Shown here in pieces: positions 49,296 through 61,255 of a stretch of DNA of 64,000 nucleotides. The notes under the pieces were generated by a model that was given only the letters and a program-made list of their open reading frames with translations, did not search any database and had not been told where the DNA came from. Within the stretch, counting starts at the first letter, position 1. Each line of letters opens with the position of its first letter. Origin of the DNA: Pseudonocardia sp. HH130629-09 (GTDB lineage: Bacteria > Actinomycetota > Actinomycetes > Mycobacteriales > Pseudonocardiaceae); assembly GCF_001294645.1 (NCBI RefSeq), contig NZ_CP011868.1, positions 558,001 through 622,000 of the forward strand. The letters run 5' to 3'. The translations under genes were made by a program, and so were the position numbers.

Positions 49296-50858
49296 GTGGC
49301 GTCCGGTGTCGTCGGCGAGGTCCTGGGGCCGCAGCGGCGGGCCCGCTTCCTGGCAGGTCACCTCACCGACGTGCTGGTCGTCGCGGTGATGACCGTCGTC
49401 GTGGTGGCCGTGAGCCGCCCCGCGGTCGTCGACGGCCGGGTCGACCTGTCCGATGCGACGGCGGTGCTCACCCTCGTCGCGGCCGCGGTCGGGTCGGCGG
49501 CGGCGATCGTCGCGCTGGTGACGGGCCGGCTGTCCGGGGACCCCCGTCCGTCGTGGTTCGGGGCCGCCCTCCTGCTCTACGGCGTGGTGCTCCTTCCGCT
49601 GTCCGCGCTGGTCCTGCCCCAGTACCCGGCGGGTACCCCGCGGCTGGCCGTGCTGACCATGTTCGTGATCAGCCTGTGCATCCTGGTCGCCGGGCTGCGG
49701 CCGCCGCCGGTCCTCGGGGCCTGGGGTGGCTGGGCGCTGGCCGCGGTCGGCCTCGTCGTCGGCGGGGTAGTCGCGTCGCAGGCGGAGAGTCCGTTCACCC
49801 GGATGCTGGCGACCTCGCCGCTGTACTCGGTCGTGGTGCAGAGCGGCTGGGCCCTGGTCGCGGTGCTGTTCCTGCTCGACGGCTACCGGCGCCCGAGCCG
49901 GGTCCGGGCCCGCATGGGGCTCGGCCTGCTGATCATCGCGGTGTCGCAGCTGTACCGGGCGATCGTGCCCGGCCAGGAGCCGGTGGCCGGCCTGGTCTAC
50001 CCGTCGCTGCGGGTGCTCGGGATGAGCGTCGTGCTCGTCGCGCTGCTGACCATGGCGCTGCGCACGGTGACCCGGATGCAGGACGACTACGACCAGCTCC
50101 AGGACACCCTCGGCGAGGCATCGGCGCTGCTCGAACGGGCTACCGGCCAGACCGCCGAGCGCGACCACGAGCTGCGCAACGGGCTGGCCGGTCTGGCCGG
50201 AGCGGCGCAGCTGCTGACCACCCGCCCCGGCGGCGAGGACCCCCAGGTCGACCGGATGCGGGAGGCGGTGCTCGCCGAGCTGAACCGGCTGCGCCAGATG
50301 CTGCAGACCCCGGTCGCCGTCGACGACGCCGCGGCCGACCCGACGACCGGCCGGAGCGAGGCCGCCCTGCTCGACTTCGGCCCGGCGTACGCCCCGGTCG
50401 CCTCCTCGCCGGGGGCGGACACCGGCAGCGAGCACGACGTCGGGGCGGCCCTGCGCACCCTGGTTGACCTGCGCGACGGCCGCTCCATCACCCTCGACAC
50501 CCAGGACGACCTGCCCCCGGTCGCGGCGCCCGAGTCGCTGACCCGTCAGGTCGTGACGAACCTGCTGGCCAACTGCGACCGGCACGCGCCCCGGACCCCG
50601 GTGGTGGTGCGGGCCCGGCTCGCCGACGAGCCGGGGCTGGTGGCCGTCGAGGTCCGCGACCACGGCCCCGGCCTGCCCGACGGGCAGGAGCAGCTCGAGA
50701 TCGTCCGCGGGCGGCACGACGAGGCCGCCGGCGGCTCCGGGCTCGGGCTGCACATCAGCGCCCAGCTGGCTCAGGAGCACGGAGGCAACCTGGTGCTCCG
50801 TACGGTGCACGCACCCCGCGGCTGTCTCGCCGTACTCACACTTCCGGTGGCCCGCTGA
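49296..50858 (+). CDS. membrane sensor histidine kinase
   Basis: This histidine kinase of 520 aa is the likely partner of the upstream response regulator. The N-terminal half (about residues 20-260) has seven or eight hydrophobic segments and no obvious extracellular loop domain, which suggests intramembrane sensing. Then follow a helical linker (MQDDYDQLQDTLGEASALLERA), the H-box-like AERDHELRNGLAGLAG with His near residue 290, the N-box NLLANCDRHAP and the G-box VRDHGPGLPD. A late G2-like GGSGLGLHIS completes the ATP site. The signal is unknown. Confidence 0.88.
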   Translation: MASGVVGEVLGPQRRARFLAGHLTDVLVVAVMTVVVVAVSRPAVVDGRVDLSDATAVLTLVAAAVGSAAAIVALVTGRLSGDPRPSWFGAALLLYGVVLLPLSALVLPQYPAGTPRLAVLTMFVISLCILVAGLRPPPVLGAWGGWALAAVGLVVGGVVASQAESPFTRMLATSPLYSVVVQSGWALVAVLFLLDGYRRPSRVRARMGLGLLIIAVSQLYRAIVPGQEPVAGLVYPSLRVLGMSVVLVALLTMALRTVTRMQDDYDQLQDTLGEASALLERATGQTAERDHELRNGLAGLAGAAQLLTTRPGGEDPQVDRMREAVLAELNRLRQMLQTPVAVDDAAADPTTGRSEAALLDFGPAYAPVASSPGADTGSEHDVGAALRTLVDLRDGRSITLDTQDDLPPVAAPESLTRQVVTNLLANCDRHAPRTPVVVRARLADEPGLVAVEVRDHGPGLPDGQEQLEIVRGRHDEAAGGSGLGLHISAQLAQEHGGNLVLRTVHAPRGCLAVLTLPVAR

Positions 50859-50952
50859 TCGGGTGACTCCGTGTCCGTGAGCTGCCGATCCGTCCACGGA
50901 AGGTCTATTCGTCGTTCCGAGCCATTCCCACGCGCCCCACGCGATCTCATAC

Positions 50953-50983
50953 TGGTGACGCAGCGGCATGGTGCGATGACGCA
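50953..50983 (+). promoter_or_regulatory. 23-bp conserved element, copy 2, with repeated TGACGCA
   Basis: Positions 50953-50975 match 30432-30454 at 21 of 23 bases. TGACGCA occurs at 50956-50962 and again at 50977-50983, a 21-bp spacing or two helical turns. It lies 40-70 bases before the start of the Cys-rich small protein, as expected for an operator. Confidence 0.45.
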
Positions 50984-51022
50984 ATGGTCGTCCGCGCTGC
51001 CGTTCGCCGGCACGAAGGAGGT

Positions 51023-51349
51023 CACATGGCGCACGAGAACGACGGCACCGACCGCAGGACCCCCGTCGCCCCCACGGCCGCGGTCCTGACACCGCCGACG
51101 GGCCTGCAGCCCGTCCCGGCGTTGCCCCGGCCGCGCACCCCGTCCGAGCCCCGGACCCCGGCCGGTCCGCCGGCGCCCGCCGTACCGCAGGTGGGACTGT
51201 GCACCTGTGGCCACCAGGAGGAGGTGCACGAGCACTACCGCCCGGGCACCGACTGCGGCAGCTGCGGGCCACGTGTCTGCGCGGGCTTCCGCTCCGCCGA
51301 CGAACCGGCGCCGGCCAACCCCCTGCGGCGGTGGCTGCGCCGCCGCTGA
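51023..51349 (+). CDS. small Cys/His-rich hypothetical protein
   Basis: I cannot assign a function to this 108-aa protein. The first 55 residues are Pro-rich and probably disordered. The C-terminal half carries CTCGHQEEVHEHYRPG, then CGSCGPRVC, i.e. five Cys and three His in about 30 residues, which suggests a small zinc-binding knuckle. The start is set by a strong GGAGG before ATG 51023. A bidirectional terminator follows the stop. Confidence 0.7.
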   Translation, partial: HMAHENDGTDRRTPVAPTAAVLTPPTGLQPVPALPRPRTPSEPRTPAGPPAPAVPQVGLCTCGHQEEVHEHYRPGTDCGSCGPRVCAGFRSADEPAPANPLRRWLRRR

Positions 51350-51366
51350 CCACACCCCGACACACG

Positions 51367-51404
51367 GACGGCGCCCCGGGAGCACGTGCTCCCGGGGCGC
51401 CGTC
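51367..51404. terminator. 38-bp perfect palindrome, bidirectional terminator
   Basis: GACGGCGCCCCGGGAGCAC is followed directly by its complement, giving a 19-bp perfect stem. It lies between the convergent ends of the Cys-rich protein gene (51349) and pepN (51414). It has no U-run, as usual for high-GC actinobacteria. Confidence 0.8.
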
Positions 51405-51413
51405 GTGCGTGGG

Positions 51414-54020
<2,607 letters not shown>

Positions 54021-54119
54021 GTAGGTCCTCTCCGGGGAGTGGTGTCGTCCGGCATCCAATCACGGTGGGCGCGGCGCGGTCCGAGGAATCGGGGGCGCGT
54101 GGCGTGCGTTGTGCCGTAC

Positions 54120-54746
54120 ATGACGACTGCTGCTGCTGACGGCAAGGCCCGCATCGACATCTGGTTCGACCCGCTGTGTCCCTGGGCGTGGCTGACCTCC
54201 CGCTGGGTGCTGGAGGTGGAGAAGGTCCGTGACGTCGACGTCACCTGGCACGTGATGAGCCTGGCCGTGCTGAACGAGGGCCGTGACCTGCCCGAGCAGT
54301 ACGTGGAGATGATGAAGAAGGCGTGGGGCCCGGTGCGGGTGTGCATCGCCGCTGCCGAGCAGCACGGCACCGTGGTGCTCGCGCCGCTCTACACCGCCCT
54401 CGGTGAGCGGATCCACAACCAGCAGAACAAGGACTTCGACGACGTCGTCGCCGGCGCGCTCAAGGAGGTCGGCCTGCCGGAGTCGCTGGCCGAGGCCGCG
54501 CACTCCACCGAGTGGGACGAGAAGCTGCGCGCCAGCCACCACGAGGGCATGGACCCGGTCGGCCTCGACGTCGGCACCCCGACGATCCACGTCGACGGCG
54601 TGGCGTTCTTCGGGCCGGTCATCTCCCGGGTCCCGAAGGGGGAGGACGCCGGCCGCCTGTTCGACGGCGCCCGGCTGCTGGCCGAGAACCCGCACTTCTT
54701 CGAGCTCAAGCGCACCCGCACCGAGGACCCGTCCTTCGACTACTGA
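54120..54746 (+). CDS. DsbA-like mycothiol-type oxidoreductase
   Basis: This is a DsbA-family thioredoxin-fold protein of 208 aa, like Rv2466c (mycothiol-dependent reductase, oxidative-stress linked). The active-site region is [20 protein letters not shown], where Rv2466c has CPWC, so the second cysteine is replaced by Ala. [18 protein letters not shown] contains the cis-Pro loop, and [16 protein letters not shown] closes the protein. It is divergent from pepN, as in mycobacteria. No strong ribosome site precedes the ATG, and the message may be leaderless or nearly so. Confidence 0.88.
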   Translation: MTTAAADGKARIDIWFDPLCPWAWLTSRWVLEVEKVRDVDVTWHVMSLAVLNEGRDLPEQYVEMMKKAWGPVRVCIAAAEQHGTVVLAPLYTALGERIHNQQNKDFDDVVAGALKEVGLPESLAEAAHSTEWDEKLRASHHEGMDPVGLDVGTPTIHVDGVAFFGPVISRVPKGEDAGRLFDGARLLAENPHFFELKRTRTEDPSFDY

Positions 54747-54865
54747 CCCGCTCCGGCGGGTGATCCCCGCACGGCCGGTGATCTCCGACGACGGCTGCTC
54801 GCGATCGCGAACGGGATGGCCCGTTCGGCCGTGGCGGGCCCCGCGGGGGCGCACAGTGCTCCGCC

Positions 54866-56239
54866 GTGGACACCTGGTTCTCGCGGCGGACGACGTCGGT
54901 GCTCGGGACGGTGGCGCTGGTCGCCGGGACGCTCGCGGGCGGGCAGATCGCCGTCGGTGCGGTGCTGGAGCGTGGGGCACTCGCCGACGCGGTGCCCCGC
55001 ACGTCGCTGAGCCCGTACTCCGACGGCGCGTTCACCGTGCGGGCGGCGGCGGTGGACAGCCGGGTCGACATCGCCGGGGCCGAGGACGGCTCCTACGTGC
55101 TCGGCCACACCCCGGCGGGCAGCGATGTGGTCCTCGACCTCGACCTGCTCTCCGGCGACACCGCGCGCCCGTGGTGGGTGCAGCCCGCGACCGGGACGAC
55201 CCTGGAGCTGGCCCAGCTGTCGAGCTCGGGGATCGCCCGGTTCCCGGTGCCGCAGGGCACGGGTGGGAGCACCGACTGGGTGCTGGTGGTCGACGACGTC
55301 GCCGCCGGGTACGGCGCCCCCGACGCCGACGCCATCGCGCGGGCGGTGGGGGAGCGGGTGCGCGCCGCGGTGGCGGAGGCGGGTTCCGGTGCGGATCCGG
55401 ACCGCGCCGGCTCCGAGAGCGGCTCCGGCGGCGGCCCGAACGGCGGCGGCTCCGATGGGCCGGCTCCGAGCGGCTCCCGCTCGGACCACTCGGGCTCGGG
55501 CGGCTCGGGCTCGGGCGGCTCGGGCTCGGGCGGCTCGGGCTCGGGCGGCTCGGGCTCGGGCGGCTCGGGCTCGGGCGGCTCCGATCCGAACGGCTCCGGT
55601 CCGGGCGGCAGCGTGGGCGACCCCGGCGGTTCCGGCCAGCGATCCGGCGGTAGCGCCGGTGACGGCCCGGCCTCGGGCTCCGAGCCGGAGGACCGCGACT
55701 TCGGCGACTCCGGAGACCCCGGCCGCTCCCGCGACGACGGTGGCTCGTCCGAGGGCGGGTCCGGAACCGACGGCTCCGAGTCCGGTCGCGACGACTCCAG
55801 TGACGACAAGTCCGGCGGCGACGAGAAGCCCGGCGGCGACGGGTCCGGTGGGAACGAGGACGGCGGAGCGAAGGACAGCGGGGCCGAGGGCGGTGGAGGC
55901 GACAGCGGGACCCCGGCACCCCGGGCCCCGGCCCCGGAGCGGGAGGAGAAGAAGGAGCCGACGCCGTCGTCGTCGGCGAAGGCGGCCGACGGTACCTGGG
56001 ACCGGTTGGCGCAGTGCGAGTCCTCCGGCGACTGGGCCATCTCGACCGGGAACGGCTACCACGGTGGTCTCCAGTTCGACAGGGGCACCTGGAGCGACTT
56101 CGGCGGCACGAAGTACGCCCCCACCGCCGATGGTGCGACCAAGGAGCAGCAGATCGAGATCGCGACCAAGGTCCGCGACGCCCGCGGTGGTTACGGATCG
56201 TGGCCGGCCTGTGCCAACAAACTGGGCCTTCCGAGGTGA
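54866..56239 (+). CDS. secreted Rpf-like transglycosylase
   Basis: This resuscitation-promoting-factor-like protein of 457 aa should cleave peptidoglycan outside the cell. An N-terminal signal/anchor helix (TSVLGTVALVAGTLAGGQIAVG) precedes a beta-rich domain to about residue 165. A long Gly/Ser- and then Asp/Glu-rich linker (about residues 170-365) includes GSGGS repeats. The C-terminal Rpf domain is WDRLAQCESSGDWAISTGNGYHGGLQF, with the catalytic Glu in CESSGDW, and ends GSWPACANKLGL. The start is GTG 54866. The very long linker is unusual among Rpf proteins. Confidence 0.88.
   Translation: MDTWFSRRTTSVLGTVALVAGTLAGGQIAVGAVLERGALADAVPRTSLSPYSDGAFTVRAAAVDSRVDIAGAEDGSYVLGHTPAGSDVVLDLDLLSGDTARPWWVQPATGTTLELAQLSSSGIARFPVPQGTGGSTDWVLVVDDVAAGYGAPDADAIARAVGERVRAAVAEAGSGADPDRAGSESGSGGGPNGGGSDGPAPSGSRSDHSGSGGSGSGGSGSGGSGSGGSGSGGSGSGGSDPNGSGPGGSVGDPGGSGQRSGGSAGDGPASGSEPEDRDFGDSGDPGRSRDDGGSSEGGSGTDGSESGRDDSSDDKSGGDEKPGGDGSGGNEDGGAKDSGAEGGGGDSGTPAPRAPAPEREEKKEPTPSSSAKAADGTWDRLAQCESSGDWAISTGNGYHGGLQFDRGTWSDFGGTKYAPTADGATKEQQIEIATKVRDARGGYGSWPACANKLGLPR
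55490..55580 (+). repeat. 15-bp tandem repeat encoding GSGGS units
   Basis: About six near-perfect copies of a 15-bp unit (GGCTCGGGCTCGGGC) lie in the linker of the Rpf-like gene. The unit is a multiple of three, so copy-number changes would only alter linker length. Confidence 0.85.
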
Positions 56240-56378
56240 TCGGGCGTCCTGTGGTGTGGCGTACGGTCGCTGGCTGCTCGACGGGTGGTCGCGTAGGGTC
56301 CGTGGTCCCTCTCCCGGTCGTCTGCAGCACCTGCCCTGCCGACGGCGGCCCGGCCCCGATTCCCTACCCTTGGACCTC

Positions 56379-57944
56379 ATGAGTTCGCCCACCCCCGACA
56401 CGCCCCGGATCGGGAACCGCTACCGGCTCGACGAGCGGATCGGTGCCGGTGCGATGGGCGCCGTGTGGCGGGGGACGGACGAGCTGCTGAACCGGACGGT
56501 GGCGGTCAAGGAGCTGCTCGCGGCCGCGCTGCCGTCCGACGAGCAGCTGGAGGAGTCCCGCCAGCGGATCCTGCGCGAGGGCCGGATCGGTGCCCGCCTG
56601 CAGCACGCGCACGTGATCAGCATGTTCGACGTCGTCGTCCACGACGACCGTCCGTGGCTGGTCATGGAGTACCTGCCGTCGCGCTCGCTGGCCGCGGTCC
56701 TCGCCGAGAAGGGCCCGATCCCGCCGCGGGAGGCCGCCGCGATCGGCCGTCAGGTCGCCGACGGGCTGGCCGCCGCGCACACCGCCGGTGTCGTGCACCG
56801 CGACATCAAGCCGGGCAACGTCCTGATCGCCGAGGACGGCCGGGCCAAGATCACCGACTTCGGTGTGTCCCGCGCCGTCGACGACGTGCAGCTCACCCGC
56901 ACCGGCGTCATCGCCGGCACGCCGGCGTTCCTCGCCCCCGAGGTCGCCCGCGGCCAGGAGCCGACGGCCGCCTCGGACATCTTCGCGCTCGGCGCGATGC
57001 TCTACGCCTCGGTCGAGGGCGAGCCGCCGTTCGGCCTCGACGACAACGCCTACGCCCTGCTCCACAAGGTCGCCACCGGCGCGATCACCCCGCCGCGGGA
57101 GGCGGGCCCGCTGACCGCGCTGCTGATGCGCCTGCTCGCCAACGACCCCGCCGAGCGGCCCAGCGCCGCCCAGGCCCGCGACGCGCTCGCCCGGATCGCC
57201 GCGGGCCAGTCCGTCGCCGGTCTCGCGACGCCGTCGACGGCGTCCGCGGTGATGGACACCGGTGACGCCGTGGCCGCGCCGCACGGGCTCGCCGCGCAGG
57301 GCGGCGGGACGGTCGTCGACGCCCCGGCCGTCCCCGCGCCGCAGGTCATCCCCGGTCCCGGGGGGCGCGGTGGCCGCCGGAAGGGTGCCCCCCGTTCCCG
57401 GGACGGGCGGGGCCGTCGCACCCCGGTCGTGCTGGGTGCGCTCGCCGTGCTGCTCGTCGTCGTCGGCGGCGGTGTCGCGTTCGGCATCTACTCGACCAAC
57501 CAGCAGCAGGGCACCCCGCCGGTGATCGCCGCCCCGCCGACGAGCGGATCGCCGTCGCCGAGCGCGACCCCGACGACCACGCCCGCGCCGACCACCTCCG
57601 CGACGCCGACGCCCACGCCGACCACCGGCACCGGGCAGGTGCAGGACCCGGTCTCGTTCGTGCAGAACTACTACCGGATGCTGCCCGACGACATCGACGG
57701 CGCGTTCGCGATGCTCAGCCCGCAGGCACAGGCCCAGAGCCAGGGCATCCAGGGCTTCCGGTCCTTCTACAGCACCGTGCGCAACGTCTACGCCGAGAAC
57801 CTGCGCAACGCCGGCCCGAACACGGTCACCGCGACCGTCGTGTTCATGCGCAACGACGGCACGACGACCCGGGAGAACTACCGGTTCGTCGTCGGCACCA
57901 ACAGCGAGGGCCAGGAGATCCTGCAGTCGTTCAGCACGGCCTGA
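56379..57944 (+). CDS. membrane serine/threonine protein kinase
   Basis: This Hanks-type kinase of 521 aa has the glycine loop IGAGAMGAVWRG, VAVK with the ATP Lys at residue 44, the catalytic VVHRDIKPGNVL, DFGVSRA and APEVARGQEPTAASDIFALG. One transmembrane segment (VVLGALAVLLVVVGGGVAFGIY, about residues 348-370) leads through a Pro/Thr linker to an extracellular NTF2-like domain of about 110 residues (SFVQNYYRMLPDDIDGAFAML). No PASTA repeats are present, so the ligand differs from PknB. ATG 56379 is the likely start. Confidence 0.93.
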   Translation: MSSPTPDTPRIGNRYRLDERIGAGAMGAVWRGTDELLNRTVAVKELLAAALPSDEQLEESRQRILREGRIGARLQHAHVISMFDVVVHDDRPWLVMEYLPSRSLAAVLAEKGPIPPREAAAIGRQVADGLAAAHTAGVVHRDIKPGNVLIAEDGRAKITDFGVSRAVDDVQLTRTGVIAGTPAFLAPEVARGQEPTAASDIFALGAMLYASVEGEPPFGLDDNAYALLHKVATGAITPPREAGPLTALLMRLLANDPAERPSAAQARDALARIAAGQSVAGLATPSTASAVMDTGDAVAAPHGLAAQGGGTVVDAPAVPAPQVIPGPGGRGGRRKGAPRSRDGRGRRTPVVLGALAVLLVVVGGGVAFGIYSTNQQQGTPPVIAAPPTSGSPSPSATPTTTPAPTTSATPTPTPTTGTGQVQDPVSFVQNYYRMLPDDIDGAFAMLSPQAQAQSQGIQGFRSFYSTVRNVYAENLRNAGPNTVTATVVFMRNDGTTTRENYRFVVGTNSEGQEILQSFSTA

Positions 57945-57971
57945 CCCGCTCGGCCGGGCCGGGTCGCCCGT

Positions 57972-59831
57972 TCAGCCACGGGCCGTCGTCGCGGTCACGA
58001 GGTCCACGATCCGGGCGTTCGCCGCGGCCCGGGTGTGCCGGTCGTGCACCTCGTGGCCCTCGTCCGGGATGCGCAGCAGCTCCACCGGGGCGCCGCGTCC
58101 GGCCAGCGCCGCGTGGATCGCGAGCGCCTGGGACAGCGGGACGTTCGTGTCGTGCTCGCCGTGCACGACCAGCAGCGGCACGGCGATCCGGTCCGCCGTC
58201 CGCAGCGGGGACAGCTCCTCCAACAGCGCGCGGTCCCGGTCCGGGTGCCCGTACTCGGTCGTCGCGGGACCGCTGATCCAGGGCTCGGAGTCGGCGAAGA
58301 AGGCGGCCATGTCGGACATGCCGCACACGTCGACGCCGGCCCCGAACAGCTCCGGGAACCGGGTCAGCGCGGCGAGGGTGAGGAACCCGCCGTAGGACCG
58401 GCCGCCGACGACGATCCGGCGCGGGTCGACGTCGGGGACCCCGGCCAGGAGCCGGGTCGCGGCCCGCACGTCGGCGATCGACTCCGGCCGCAGCGGACCG
58501 TCGTCGAGCCGGGCGAAGGCCCGCCCCCGCCCGGAGGAGCCGCGCACGTTCGGCGTGAGCACGGTGACCCCGGCGGCGACCAGCGCGTGCAGCAGGGGCG
58601 CCCAGCCGGGCCGCTCCTCGGACTCGGGGCCGCCGTGCAGCCAGACGAACCCCACCCCTGTCGGCGACGACGGCCGGTGCAGCCACCCGGACAGCCGCAG
58701 CCCGTCCTCGGCGGGGAAGCCGACCGCCTCCGGGCGCGGCGGCCGGGGCGTCACCGGGGTCCCGCCGAGCAGCGGTGTGGCCGGGCGGGCGTCGAGCGGC
58801 AGCCGCACCACGTACGGCGGCACCCCCGGGGAGTGGCCCGCGACCAGCAGCGACACGCCGTCGCGGGCGAAGGTCACCCCGGTGACGACGTCGCACGGCG
58901 CCGGCAGCCGCTCCGGTCTCCCGCCGCGCAGGTCGGCGATCTCGACCTGGCTGCGCCCGCTGACGTTCCACACCAGCGCGGCCCGCGGGCCGCCCGGGTC
59001 CAGTGCCACGACCTCCAGGTCGGCGCCGGGCCGGACGGCGACCGGGCGCGCGGGGGACAGGCGGTGCTCGGCCGTGGGGCCGAGCGCGACGGCGAGCAGC
59101 GCGGCGTGCTCGCGGTCGGCGTCGGTGTGCACCCACAGTGTGCCGGGGGCGGAGCCGAAGCGGGCGGCGGCGGTCAGCGCACCGCTGGGCCCGCCGATCA
59201 CCCGGTCCCGGGTGCCGCGGTGCAGGTCGACCAGCTCCAGGGCGCGCTCCCCGCGACGCCCGGTGCGCAGCACGACCCGACGGCCGTCCGCCGACACCGC
59301 CTGGACGACGGCCGCCTGCCCGGACCCGAGGACGGTGGAGGAGGCGTCACGCACGTCGACCAGGCAGGCGGTGCCGTCGCCCGGCTCGCTGCCGCGCGGT
59401 GTCGCGTCGGACAGCACGGTGACGCCGAGCGACCGTCCGGTCGGGGCCCAGGCCCCCAGCACGACGGCGGTGGCGTGCGTCGCGATCCCGACGGCCGGAC
59501 CGCCGTCGGGGTCGAGCAGCGCCACCCGGGTGCGGTCGCCGCCGCACGGGGCGACCTGCACCGCGATCCGGCTGCCGTCGGGCGACCAGGACAGCGCCGT
59601 CACGTCGGCGTACGGGCCGGGCGCCGACAGCACCCGTGCCTCGTCCGGGTCGATGGGCCCGTCCGGCGGCAGCGTCGCGACGTGCACCCGTGGGCGCCCG
59701 GTGCGGTCGGAGATCCAGGCGATGCGGGTGCCGTCCGGGGACACCGCGGGGGAGTGGTGCCCGGGCGCGGCCCCGGCGCCGTCACGGTCGGGGACGGTCT
59801 GGGTGATCTGCCCGGTCTGCCCGGCCTCCAC
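57972..59831 (-). CDS. S9 family prolyl-oligopeptidase-like peptidase
   Basis: This is a serine peptidase or acyl-aminoacyl-peptidase-like enzyme of 619 aa. The N-terminal half is a beta-propeller (repeated SPDGTRIAWISDR, SWSPDGSRIAVQV, VSADGRRVVL). The C-terminal alpha/beta-hydrolase domain has the nucleophile in VGGRSYGGFLTL, the Asp in VVHGEHDTNVPLSQA and the His in IPDEGHEVHD. The GTG start has only a weak ribosome site. It is cytoplasmic, since no signal peptide is seen. It is convergent with the kinase. Confidence 0.9.
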   Translation of the reverse strand: MEAGQTGQITQTVPDRDGAGAAPGHHSPAVSPDGTRIAWISDRTGRPRVHVATLPPDGPIDPDEARVLSAPGPYADVTALSWSPDGSRIAVQVAPCGGDRTRVALLDPDGGPAVGIATHATAVVLGAWAPTGRSLGVTVLSDATPRGSEPGDGTACLVDVRDASSTVLGSGQAAVVQAVSADGRRVVLRTGRRGERALELVDLHRGTRDRVIGGPSGALTAAARFGSAPGTLWVHTDADREHAALLAVALGPTAEHRLSPARPVAVRPGADLEVVALDPGGPRAALVWNVSGRSQVEIADLRGGRPERLPAPCDVVTGVTFARDGVSLLVAGHSPGVPPYVVRLPLDARPATPLLGGTPVTPRPPRPEAVGFPAEDGLRLSGWLHRPSSPTGVGFVWLHGGPESEERPGWAPLLHALVAAGVTVLTPNVRGSSGRGRAFARLDDGPLRPESIADVRAATRLLAGVPDVDPRRIVVGGRSYGGFLTLAALTRFPELFGAGVDVCGMSDMAAFFADSEPWISGPATTEYGHPDRDRALLEELSPLRTADRIAVPLLVVHGEHDTNVPLSQALAIHAALAGRGAPVELLRIPDEGHEVHDRHTRAAANARIVDLVTATTARG

Positions 59832-59997
59832 CGATCACACCCCCGGTTCTGCCCTCGTGTCCTGCGGTTCGCCTGGCCGGACGTCGAAACTACCCGGTGG
59901 GTCCGCGCCGGGTTCCACCTCACGTGCGCCGGACCGCTCGTGCAAGACCCACAGCGTTTCGGGGTGATGACGACCACTACGGCGAACGAGAGATTCA

Positions 59998-60014
59998 TTC
60001 GTAGGTAAAACGAA
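59998..60014 (+). promoter_or_regulatory. candidate xylose repressor operator
   Basis: TTCGT-AGGTAAA-ACGAA is a 5-bp inverted repeat in an AT-richer stretch 72-88 bases before xylA. It may be the site for the ROK protein encoded behind xylA; the match is short. Confidence 0.35.
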
Positions 60015-60085
60015 CAAACTCTGGACCGGGACGGGCTCCGGGAGCATGCTCGCCGGAGCCGGACCCCCACCTCCAGGAGCAGACG

Positions 60086-61255
60086 ATGGCCGTCCCCGCC
60101 CCGACCCCCGCCGACAAGTTCTCCTTCGGACTGTGGACCGTCGGCTGGACCGCAGCCGACCCGTTCGGCTCGCCCACCCGCCCCGAGCTCGACGTCGTCG
60201 AGGCCGTCGAGGAGCTCGCCGCGCGCGGCGCGTGGGGCCTCACGTTCCACGACGACGACCTGTTCGGCTTCGCGCCGGACCCGGCCCACCGGGACCGGCA
60301 GATCGCACGCCTGCGGAAGGCGTGCGAGGCGACCGGCATGACCGTCCCGATGATCACCACCAACCTGTTCTCGCACCCGGTGTTCAAGGACGGCGGGTTC
60401 ACCTCCAACGACCGCACCGTGCGGCGGCTCGCGCTGCGCAAGGTGCTGCACAACGTCGAGCTGGCCGCCGAGCTCGGTGCCCGCACCTTCGTCCTCTGGG
60501 GCGGACGGGAGGGCTCGGAGTACGACTCCGCGAAGGACGTCCGCGCCGCCCTGGACCGCTACCGCGAGGCCATGGACCTGCTCTGCGGGTACGTCCTGGA
60601 GCAGGGCCACGACATCCGGTTCGCGATCGAGCCCAAGCCGAACGAGCCCCGCGGCGACATCCTGCTGCCCACCGTCGGGCACGCCCTGGCCTTCGTCGAG
60701 CGGCTCGCCCACCCCGAGCTCGTCGGGGTCAACCCCGAGGTCGGGCACGAGCAGATGGCCGGGCTCAACATGGCCCACGGCGTCGCCCAGGCGTTGTGGG
60801 CCGGGAAGCTGTTCCACATCGACCTGAACGGTCAGCGCGGCATCAAGTACGACCAGGACCTGGTGTTCGGCCACGGTGACCTGCTCAACGCCTTCGCGCT
60901 GGTCGACCTGCTCGAGACCGCGGGTTACGACGGCCCCCGCCACTTCGACTACAAGCCCTCGCGCACCGAGGACCGCCGTGGCGTGTGGGACTCCGCCGAG
61001 GCGAACATGCGGACCTACCTGCTGCTGCGCGAGCGGGCGGCCGCGTTCCGGGCCGACCCCGAGGTCGTCGCCGCGCTCGCCGCGGCCGGGGTGCCCGCGC
61101 TGTCCGAGCCGACGCTGGGGGGCGGGGAGACCGCGGCGGACCTGCTCGCCGACCCGGCGCTGGACACGGTCGACCCGGACGCGTTCGGCCGTCGCGGGTA
61201 CGGCTTCGTCCGGCTGCACCAGCTCGTGGTGGAGCACCTCGCCGGAGCACGATGA
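60086..61255 (+). CDS. xylA: xylose isomerase
   Basis: XylA (389 aa) converts D-xylose to D-xylulose with two divalent metals. All expected groups are visible: His/Asp in LTFHDDDLF (residues about 53-57), Glu and Lys in [13 protein letters not shown] (about residue 180), Glu and His in [14 protein letters not shown] (about residue 216), Asp in [20 protein letters not shown], and HFDYKP. GGAG precedes the ATG. Its stop overlaps the ROK regulator start (ATGA). No xylulokinase is in the window. Confidence 0.97.
   Translation: MAVPAPTPADKFSFGLWTVGWTAADPFGSPTRPELDVVEAVEELAARGAWGLTFHDDDLFGFAPDPAHRDRQIARLRKACEATGMTVPMITTNLFSHPVFKDGGFTSNDRTVRRLALRKVLHNVELAAELGARTFVLWGGREGSEYDSAKDVRAALDRYREAMDLLCGYVLEQGHDIRFAIEPKPNEPRGDILLPTVGHALAFVERLAHPELVGVNPEVGHEQMAGLNMAHGVAQALWAGKLFHIDLNGQRGIKYDQDLVFGHGDLLNAFALVDLLETAGYDGPRHFDYKPSRTEDRRGVWDSAEANMRTYLLLRERAAAFRADPEVVAALAAAGVPALSEPTLGGGETAADLLADPALDTVDPDAFGRRGYGFVRLHQLVVEHLAGAR

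Noticed and set aside
55490-55580. Possible CRISPR-like or regulatory repeat array
   Set aside because: The unit is 15 bp without spacers, in frame, and encodes GSGGS linker units.
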